Shown: piece after piece, positions 1 to 4,968 of the stretch
Layout: each line of letters opens with the position of its first letter
Numbering within the stretch: position 1 is the first letter of the stretch
From: Bacteroidia bacterium
Lineage (GTDB): Bacteria > Bacteroidota > Bacteroidia > UKL13-3
Assembly: GCA_022402405.1 (NCBI GenBank)
Contig: JAKRSG010000323.1
Coordinates: 1 to 6,442, forward strand
Reading direction: 5' to 3'
Length of the DNA: 6,442 bases
Made by a program: the position numbers and the translations under genes
The notes under the pieces: model-generated
Seen by the model: the letters and a program-made list of their open reading frames with translations, nothing else
Databases searched by the model: none
What the model was told of the DNA's origin: nothing

Positions 1-160
1 ATGGCTGCTATAAACCTTATAGAGTCTAGGTGTTTGAAGTAGATAGAATTGTTTTCATAGCTTGCATTCATTGTGGCAATCTACATATTATCGAATAATT
101 ATGATAATCGGTTTTTCAATGCAAGGTTTTTTTTGCTAATTGCTTAAAATTTAAACATAC

Positions 161-2698
161 ATGAAAAAAATCTTACTATTGGGAGCTTCCTGCGCTGTTT
201 TGTTCTCGGCATGTGCAGGTAGTAAAACGAAGAAGAAACCCGTTTCTAATAATTCGGCAACCCCTGCTGCTGCCGCAAAAACTGCTACGATTAAGGATAA
301 GGTTAAGTCGAGCAAAAAACTTAGTGGATTATTCCCTTTATACCAAGATACTGCAACAGGTAATGTTCATATGTTGCTTAAAAAAGACCAACTCGATAAA
401 GATTATATTTACTTTTCATACACTGTTGATGGGGTAGTGGCTGCTGGTCATTTTAGGGGAAGTTTCAGAGATAACAAGGTGTTTACTGTAAAGCGACATT
501 TTGATAAAATTGAGTTTATCGTTAAAAATACCAATTTTTATTTTGATCCAAATAATCCAGTTAGCAAGGCCTCTAAAGCAAATATCAGCGATGCTATTTT
601 AAGTAGTCAGAAAATAGTTGCTGAGGATCCTAAGACTGGCGAAATATTGATTGACGCAAGTGCGGTGTTTTTAAGCGAAGCTTTGCAGCAAATAAAACCT
701 TCTTCTCGCCCAGGTTCAATGGGATTTCAGTTAGGCAATTTGAGTAAAGATAAAACAAAGTTTGTACAGCTTAAAAACTATGAGAAGAACACAGACTTAA
801 TTGTAGAATATGTATACGATAACGCCAATCCAATTGGTGGAGGCGGTAAAGAAGTTACAGACCCTCGCTCGGTTAGTATTGTAGTTCAACACACCTTAAT
901 AGAGGCACCTAATAACTCGTTTGAACCTAGAGCCGATGACCCTAGAATTGGGTATTTTAGCGAGCAGGTAGAAGACATGACTAGCACTCAAGCTGTAGCT
1001 TATAAGGATTTAATTCATCGTTGGCACTTAGTAAAGAAAGACCCCAATGCCGCTATTTCAGAACCGGTTGAACCTATTGTATGGTGGATAGAAAATACTA
1101 CTCCGCACGAGTTTAGAGCCACTATTAAAGAAGCTGGCGAAAAGTGGAATTTTGCTTTTGAAAAGGCAGGTTTTAAGAATGCTGTGGTGGTAAAAGAACA
1201 GCCAGATACAGCCGATTGGGATGCAGGCGATATTCGATATAATGTATTGCGCTGGACAAGCTCGCCGCAACCTCCTTTTGGTGGGTACGGACCAAGTTTT
1301 GTAGATCCTAGAACCGGTCAAATACTTGGAGCAGATATAATGTTAGAGTACATTTTTGTAACTAACAGATTACGTCAAGAAAAGCTATTTGTTTCAGAGG
1401 GAATGGATGTTGAAATGGGAAATAATAGTTTCAAAAACTTCTGCGATGCACATGATCATTTGCATCAATCTACGCTTTTTGGTAACCAGGTTTTAACTGT
1501 ACAAGGCTTATCCGAAATTGAGAAACGCGATTACATGAAGCAGTCGTTATACTATTTAGTATTGCACGAAATGGGGCATACCCTTGGGCTCAACCATAAC
1601 ATGAAGGCTAGTCAAATGTTAAAGCCAAATCAGATTCATAACAAATCTTTAACAAGAGAGATTGGTCTTATTGCTTCCGTTATGGATTATCCTGCCGCGA
1701 ACATCGCCAAAGATAAATCTAAACAAGGTGATTATTTTACTACTCGTCCGGGACCATACGATTTATGGGCCATAGAATTTGGTTATGCGCCTTCTTTGTC
1801 TGATCCAAAACTTGAAGCAGAACGCCAAATAAAATTATTATCAAGAGCTAATGATAGTTTGTTAATCTTCGGTAATGATGCTGATGATATGAGAGGTTCT
1901 AGCAGCGGTATCGATCCTCGTGTTAATGTGAATGATTTAAGTGGAGATGCCATTGCATACGGTATCGAGCGCATGCAATTGAGCTTAGACTTAATGGACA
2001 AAATTAAAGATAAGTATACTAAGCCAAACCAGAGCTATCAAGAATTAAAACAAGCACACTCTGTATTATTAAATGAGTATTTTCAGCAAGCAAATGTAAT
2101 TGTAAAATACATTGGCGGAGTATACGTAAACCGCGCATTTGTTGGTCAGCCAGGTGCCGGAAAAGCATACACACCAGTTTCTTTAGCAGATCAAAAAAGA
2201 GCTATGAGTGCTTTGGCTCAATATGCTTTTGCTCCAAACTCATTTGGCTTTCAAAGCAATTTATATCCTTATTTGCAAAGTCAGCGTAGAGGATTTGGCT
2301 TTTTTAGTAGTACAGAAGACCCTAAAATCAATGAGCGTATTTTAGGTTTTCAAAGCATTATACTTTCACATTTGAGCAACCCAACCGTATTAAAAAGAAT
2401 GAGTAACTCACGTTTGTATGGTAACTCATATTCTGTTTTAACTATGTTTAACGACCTAACCAACGCCATTATTAAAGGCGATAATGGAACAGTTCCAACT
2501 CAGAGATTTAATCTACAAGATGCCTATGTAGATATGCTTTTAGGGATAGTTAATGGTAAAAATTATGATGCCATTTCTCAAGCCGCTGCTTTAACTCAAC
2601 TTAAAAATATTCAGAAAACAAGCATATCTGGTGGAGAAGAGGCAAAAGCTCAAACCCAATTATTAAATCAAAAAATAATTAAAGGCCTAGAAAAATAA
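161..2698 (+). CDS. Zinc-dependent metalloprotease lipoprotein (DUF5118/DUF5117/Met-zincin DUF4953 family)
   Basis: The protein has 845 residues. Residues 1-18 look like a lipoprotein signal: MKK, a hydrophobic stretch, then F-S-A-C with Cys18 as the lipidation site. The F at -3 is a little unusual. A Lys/Ala/Ser-rich linker (about 19-50) follows. From about residue 50 the sequence resembles the DUF5118/DUF5117 N-terminal half of this Bacteroidota family (LSGLFPLYQD, then GHFRGSF and DNKVFTV). The catalytic half carries HEMGHTLGLNH at residues 469-479, which is the metzincin zinc signature HExxHxxGxxH: His469, His473 and His479 as ligands and Glu470 as the catalytic base. Met508 in SVMDYP is a good Met-turn candidate. 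Family knowledge says membrane-anchored zinc peptidase; the substrate is unknown. Residues after Cys18 (AGSKTKKK) lack the acidic surface-export signal known from some Bacteroidota lipoproteins, so a periplasm-facing anchor is more likely (inference). The ATG at 161 is chosen because it alone gives the full signal peptide. The gene stands alone and ends at a strong terminator. Confidence 0.93.
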   Translation: MKKILLLGASCAVLFSACAGSKTKKKPVSNNSATPAAAAKTATIKDKVKSSKKLSGLFPLYQDTATGNVHMLLKKDQLDKDYIYFSYTVDGVVAAGHFRGSFRDNKVFTVKRHFDKIEFIVKNTNFYFDPNNPVSKASKANISDAILSSQKIVAEDPKTGEILIDASAVFLSEALQQIKPSSRPGSMGFQLGNLSKDKTKFVQLKNYEKNTDLIVEYVYDNANPIGGGGKEVTDPRSVSIVVQHTLIEAPNNSFEPRADDPRIGYFSEQVEDMTSTQAVAYKDLIHRWHLVKKDPNAAISEPVEPIVWWIENTTPHEFRATIKEAGEKWNFAFEKAGFKNAVVVKEQPDTADWDAGDIRYNVLRWTSSPQPPFGGYGPSFVDPRTGQILGADIMLEYIFVTNRLRQEKLFVSEGMDVEMGNNSFKNFCDAHDHLHQSTLFGNQVLTVQGLSEIEKRDYMKQSLYYLVLHEMGHTLGLNHNMKASQMLKPNQIHNKSLTREIGLIASVMDYPAANIAKDKSKQGDYFTTRPGPYDLWAIEFGYAPSLSDPKLEAERQIKLLSRANDSLLIFGNDADDMRGSSSGIDPRVNVNDLSGDAIAYGIERMQLSLDLMDKIKDKYTKPNQSYQELKQAHSVLLNEYFQQANVIVKYIGGVYVNRAFVGQPGAGKAYTPVSLADQKRAMSALAQYAFAPNSFGFQSNLYPYLQSQRRGFGFFSSTEDPKINERILGFQSIILSHLSNPTVLKRMSNSRLYGNSYSVLTMFNDLTNAIIKGDNGTVPTQRFNLQDAYVDMLLGIVNGKNYDAISQAAALTQLKNIQKTSISGGEEAKAQTQLLNQKIIKGLEK

Positions 2699-2716
2699 GC
2701 TTAAATCCAAAAACTG

Positions 2717-2750
2717 AAGCCTCCTGTTCTAAAAAACAGGAGGCTTTTTT
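2717..2750 (+). terminator. Intrinsic terminator of the metalloprotease gene
   Basis: A perfect 12-bp stem pairs 2717-2728 (AAGCCTCCTGTT) with 2735-2746 around a six-base loop. A run of six T's (2745-2750) starts at the base of the stem. It begins 18 bases after the stop codon of the metalloprotease gene. It is the cleanest rho-independent terminator in the window and should isolate that gene from queA. Confidence 0.92.
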
Positions 2751-2824
2751 ATTTGTATAATTCAGATTGTTAATTAATTAAATAAATATTTTTTGTTTAC
2801 GGTCGGTTTAGCCCAATTCGAGCT

Positions 2825-2832
2825 TACTTTTG
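2825..2832 (+). promoter_or_regulatory. Probable Bacteroidota -7 promoter element upstream of queA
   Basis: TACTTTTG matches the TAnnTTTG -7 consensus of the Bacteroidota primary sigma factor and is followed by CA, as is common at such sites. Transcription would start near 2838-2840, giving a queA leader of about 80 nt. A matching -33 TTTG/TTG at the usual 17-23 nt spacing is not clear; the nearest TTTG (2792-2795) is 29 nt away. The call therefore rests on the -7 motif and on its position between a terminator and queA. Confidence 0.45.
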
Positions 2833-2920
2833 CATCCACTTTTTTGGTTATTAACCCTAATTATGCACTTATAATTTTTAGGTTCAAACCGAAAAAGCAA
2901 TAATAACCTGTACCGATACA

Positions 2921-3967
2921 ATGAAATTATCACAATTTAAATTTGCCTTCAACGAATCATTAATTGCTAAACACCCTACAGACGCTAGAGACGAGTCTAA
3001 GCTCATGGTAATAAACAGAGCCACTGGCAAAATTGAACACAAGAAATTCTCTGATATTCTTGGAATGTTCAACGATGGAGATGTAATGGTACTAAATAAC
3101 ACCAAGGTTTTTCCAGCCAGATTATACGGAAGCAAGGAAAAAACAGGTGCCAAAATCGAAGTTTTTTTGTTAAGAGAATTAAACAAAGAAATGAAATTGT
3201 GGGATGTACTTGTTGACCCAGCTAGAAAAATTAGGGTAGGTAATAAATTATATTTTGGTAACGATGATTTAGTTGCCGAAGTGGTTGATAATACTACTAG
3301 TCGCGGTAGAACCATTAGATTTTTATTTGATGGTAGCGACGAAGAACTAAGAAAATTAATTGATAAATTAGGTGAAATGCCTCTTCCAAAATACATGGGT
3401 AGAGAGGTAGAAAAGATTGATAGAGAACGTTTCAATACTATTTTTGCTAAAAATGTAGGTGCTGTTATTCCGCCAACAGCAGGTATGCACTTCAGCAGAG
3501 AGCTTATGATGCGTTTAGAGATTAAAGGTATCAGATTTCCAGAATTAACTTTGCACAATGGTTTAGGTTCATTCAGAACTGTTGAGGTAGAGGATTTAAC
3601 TAAGCATAAAATGGATTCTGAGTATTTTGAAATTCCGGTTGAAACTACCGAAATTGTTAACAATGCTCTTAACGAAAAAAGAAAAATTGTTGCAGTTGGC
3701 AACTCAGTAATGCGTGCGTTAGAAACTTCTGTTTCTTCGGCTGATAGATTAAATGCTTTAAGCGGTTGGACAGACAAATTTTTGTTTCCGCCACATGATT
3801 TTAAAATTGCCAATGTATTGATTTCAAATTTCCACCCACCTGAGTCAACCTTATTAATGGCAACTGCAGCTTTTGCTGGATTTGAATTGCTAGAAGAAGC
3901 CTATAATGAAGCTATTAAAAAGAAATACAGATTCTTGGCCTACGGAGATGCCATGATAATAATCTAG
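2921..3967 (+). CDS. queA: S-adenosylmethionine:tRNA ribosyltransferase-isomerase (queuosine synthesis)
   Basis: QueA transfers and isomerises the ribosyl group of S-adenosylmethionine onto preQ1 at the wobble base (position 34) of tRNAs with GUN anticodons, giving epoxyqueuosine. It acts in the cytoplasm. The 348-residue length is normal for the family. Family blocks appear in order: N-terminal RDESKLMVINR, GDVMVLNNTKVFPARLYG, LWDVLVDPARKI, PTAGMHFSREL (185-195), TLHNGLGSFR (210-219), VEDLTKHKMDSEYF, FHPPESTLLM and a C-terminal YRFLAYGDAMII. The N-terminal MKLSQFKF is the usual beginning of Bacteroidota QueA, which supports the ATG at 2921. There is no Shine-Dalgarno sequence, as is normal in this phylum. 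Several residues in conserved loops differ from the consensus I know: Pro184 before PTAG, Asn213 in LHNG, and Asn261 where Thr is common. The reading frame is intact throughout, so I infer a functional enzyme. Confidence 0.97.
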   Translation: MKLSQFKFAFNESLIAKHPTDARDESKLMVINRATGKIEHKKFSDILGMFNDGDVMVLNNTKVFPARLYGSKEKTGAKIEVFLLRELNKEMKLWDVLVDPARKIRVGNKLYFGNDDLVAEVVDNTTSRGRTIRFLFDGSDEELRKLIDKLGEMPLPKYMGREVEKIDRERFNTIFAKNVGAVIPPTAGMHFSRELMMRLEIKGIRFPELTLHNGLGSFRTVEVEDLTKHKMDSEYFEIPVETTEIVNNALNEKRKIVAVGNSVMRALETSVSSADRLNALSGWTDKFLFPPHDFKIANVLISNFHPPESTLLMATAAFAGFELLEEAYNEAIKKKYRFLAYGDAMIII

Positions 3968-3974
3968 ATTATTC

Positions 3975-4005
3975 AATAGGCCAAGAAAAATTCTTGGCCT
4001 ATTTT
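3975..4005 (+). terminator. Terminator-like hairpin between queA and ispD
   Basis: A perfect 13-bp inverted repeat pairs 3975-3987 (AATAGGCCAAGAA) with 3991-4003 around an AAA triloop. It is followed by TTTATTTATTTAT. The stem starts 7 nt after the queA stop and ends 12 nt before the ispD ATG. It could end queA transcripts. However, I find no TAnnTTTG promoter between it and ispD, so partial readthrough or attenuation is more consistent with ispD expression. The tail is T-rich but interrupted by A, so it is a weaker terminator than the one at 2717-2750. Confidence 0.7.
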
Positions 4006-4015
4006 ATTTATTTAT

Positions 4016-4696
4016 ATGAAAAAGTTTGCCATTATTGTTGCAGGTGGAAAAGGCCTTAGAATGGGTTCTGATATTCCTAAACAATTTCTTCCATTAGCAG
4101 GTAAACCTGTGTTAATGCATACCATTGAAGCTTTTTCAAATATTGGTGAGATTGATATTATTTTAGTTTTACCAAGTTCTCAAATTTCTTATTGGTTGAA
4201 CCTATGCAACGAGTATAATTTTGCATTACAGCATCAGATTGTTGAAGGAGGAGAAACAAGATTTCAATCGGTTAAAAACGGTTTAGGAGCAATTCCAAAT
4301 TCAGTAAAAAATGGTCTTGTGGCCATTCATGATGGAGTACGACCATTAATTTCTGGTAAAATAATTCAGGATTCTTTTCAAGTAGCATCCAAGAATGGTA
4401 ATGCGTTAACTGCGGTTCAACTCAAAGATTCTATTAGATTTCTGGAAAATCATACCAGTAAAAGTCTAGATCGCTCTCAATATGTTTTGGTTCAGACACC
4501 CCAAACATTTGATGTTAATTTGATTAAAAAGTCGTACGAAGTGGCTTCTAATCCAGAGCAATTTACAGATGATGCCTCTGTTGCCGAATGGGCAGGTTTC
4601 CCTATTCATTTAATTGAGGGAGACTATCGTAATATTAAAATTACAACCTCTGAAGACTTGATTATTGCGGAGGCAATTTTTAATAGCCTCAAATAG
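4016..4696 (+). CDS. ispD: 2-C-methyl-D-erythritol 4-phosphate cytidylyltransferase (MEP isoprenoid pathway)
   Basis: IspD joins MEP to CTP, giving CDP-methylerythritol and pyrophosphate, the third step of the non-mevalonate isoprenoid pathway in the cytoplasm. The 226-residue length is typical. The N-terminal CTP-binding loop is IIVAGGKGLRMG then PKQF, with Arg15 and Lys22 as the expected triphosphate-binding pair. HDGVRP contains Asp106 in the position of the metal/CTP-binding aspartate; HDAARP is the usual form. QTPQTF, TDDASVAEWAG and IEGDYRNIKITTSEDL are the remaining family blocks, and Lys208 in NIKIT matches the conserved substrate-binding lysine. The start at 4016 gives the canonical MKKFAIIVAGG beginning. 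There is no Shine-Dalgarno sequence. The gene follows queA by 48 bp across a hairpin, so co-transcription with readthrough is likely. No terminator follows directly: the stop is one base from the end of the convergent small gene. Confidence 0.96.
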   Translation: MKKFAIIVAGGKGLRMGSDIPKQFLPLAGKPVLMHTIEAFSNIGEIDIILVLPSSQISYWLNLCNEYNFALQHQIVEGGETRFQSVKNGLGAIPNSVKNGLVAIHDGVRPLISGKIIQDSFQVASKNGNALTAVQLKDSIRFLENHTSKSLDRSQYVLVQTPQTFDVNLIKKSYEVASNPEQFTDDASVAEWAGFPIHLIEGDYRNIKITTSEDLIIAEAIFNSLK

Positions 4697-4697
4697 T

Positions 4698-4877
4698 TTA
4701 TAAAATACCCTTAGTTATAAGGTAGGGGATAATGAGCCATAAAAGGCCTTTAATCAAGAAAAATAAAAAGCCAAATACACCCATTCTTTTGAACCACAAG
4801 GTAATTTTTCCTCTTTGTTTGTGAGGTACCGGGCACTCTAGTGGCTTATCTTGCGCTTTTTCTATAGTTGGTTGCAT
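4698..4877 (-). CDS. Small single-pass membrane protein, function unknown
   Basis: A 59-residue protein starting at the ATG at 4877-4875. Residues 1-31 are polar and basic with three prolines and one cysteine (PLECPVPHKQRGK). Residues 33-57 form one strongly hydrophobic segment, GVFGFLFFLIKGLLWLIIPY, interrupted by Lys43 and Pro51. This reads as one membrane-spanning helix with a basic, probably cytoplasmic, N-terminus (inference). An in-frame TTG at 4895 would add six residues, but it lies inside a good -7 promoter motif, so the ATG is preferred. It converges on ispD with one base between the stop codons. I do not recognise the family and assign no function. Support for a real gene comes from the hydrophobic pattern, the snug fit between ispD and the next hairpin, and the promoter motif. 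Confidence 0.65.
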   Translation of the reverse strand: MQPTIEKAQDKPLECPVPHKQRGKITLWFKRMGVFGFLFFLIKGLLWLIIPYLITKGIL

Positions 4878-4892
4878 ATCTTGATAACAGCA

Positions 4893-4900
4893 CAAATGTA
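4893..4900 (-). promoter_or_regulatory. Probable -7 promoter element of the small membrane-protein gene
   Basis: On the minus strand the sequence reads TACATTTG, a full match to the Bacteroidota TAnnTTTG -7 consensus. It lies 15 bases upstream of the ATG at 4877, so transcription would begin roughly 8-10 nt before the start codon, a very short leader. I see no -33 TTG at the usual distance; that region is A/T-rich. The motif sits just downstream (minus strand) of the hairpin that ends the neighbouring T9SS gene, as expected for an independent promoter. Confidence 0.45.
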
Positions 4901-4916
4901 ATTCGGTTTGTCATAA

Positions 4917-4953
4917 AATAAAAATGCCCCAGAAAATTCTGAGGCATTTTTAC
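4917..4953 (-). terminator. Near-symmetric, probably bidirectional terminator
   Basis: Arms 4921-4934 and 4937-4950 form a 14-bp stem with one C/A mismatch (4929 against 4942) and an AA turn. On the minus strand the stem is followed by a T-rich stretch (TTTTTATTTTA), and it lies 18 bases past the stop of the T9SS gene, so it should end that transcript. On the plus strand the 3' arm ends in five T's, so it may also stop readthrough from ispD after it has crossed the small gene. Confidence 0.85.
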
Positions 4954-4968
4954 CTAATTAAAACATTT

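Noticed and set aside
1..42. Short open stretch at the left edge ending in TAG at 40-42, a possible tail of an upstream gene
   Set aside because: Only 13 codons are visible, with no recognisable sequence; all other plus-strand frames close even sooner. Nothing supports a gene here.
33..64. Possible promoter of the metalloprotease gene (TTTG at 33-36, TAGCTTG at 58-64, 21-nt spacer)
   Set aside because: The spacing is right, but the -7 element lacks one T of TAnnTTTG, and no other element in 1-160 fits better. Too weak to list as a feature.
87..108. Inverted repeat ATTATC/GATAAT with a 10-base spacer upstream of the metalloprotease
   Set aside because: Six-base arms in very AT-rich DNA are expected by chance, and there is no second copy to suggest an operator.
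2833..2920. preQ1 riboswitch in the queA leader
   Set aside because: I looked because queA is a queuosine gene. The leader has small complementary segments (GGTT/AACC at 2881-2890, AGGTT 2880-2884 with AACCT 2905-2909) and an A-rich stretch, but not the conserved loop and pseudoknot pattern of a preQ1 aptamer. A covariance-model search of 2825-2921 would settle it.
2884..3813. Long 309-codon open frame antisense to queA
   Set aside because: It mirrors queA in a shifted antisense phase, its translation is Ser/Leu-rich low-complexity without recognisable motifs, and queA itself is unambiguous. It is a by-product of queA codon use.
4706..4724. Small bulged hairpin just after ispD as an ispD terminator
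   Set aside because: Seven pairs with a bulged C and no T-run on the plus strand; it also lies in the coding end of the small minus-strand gene.
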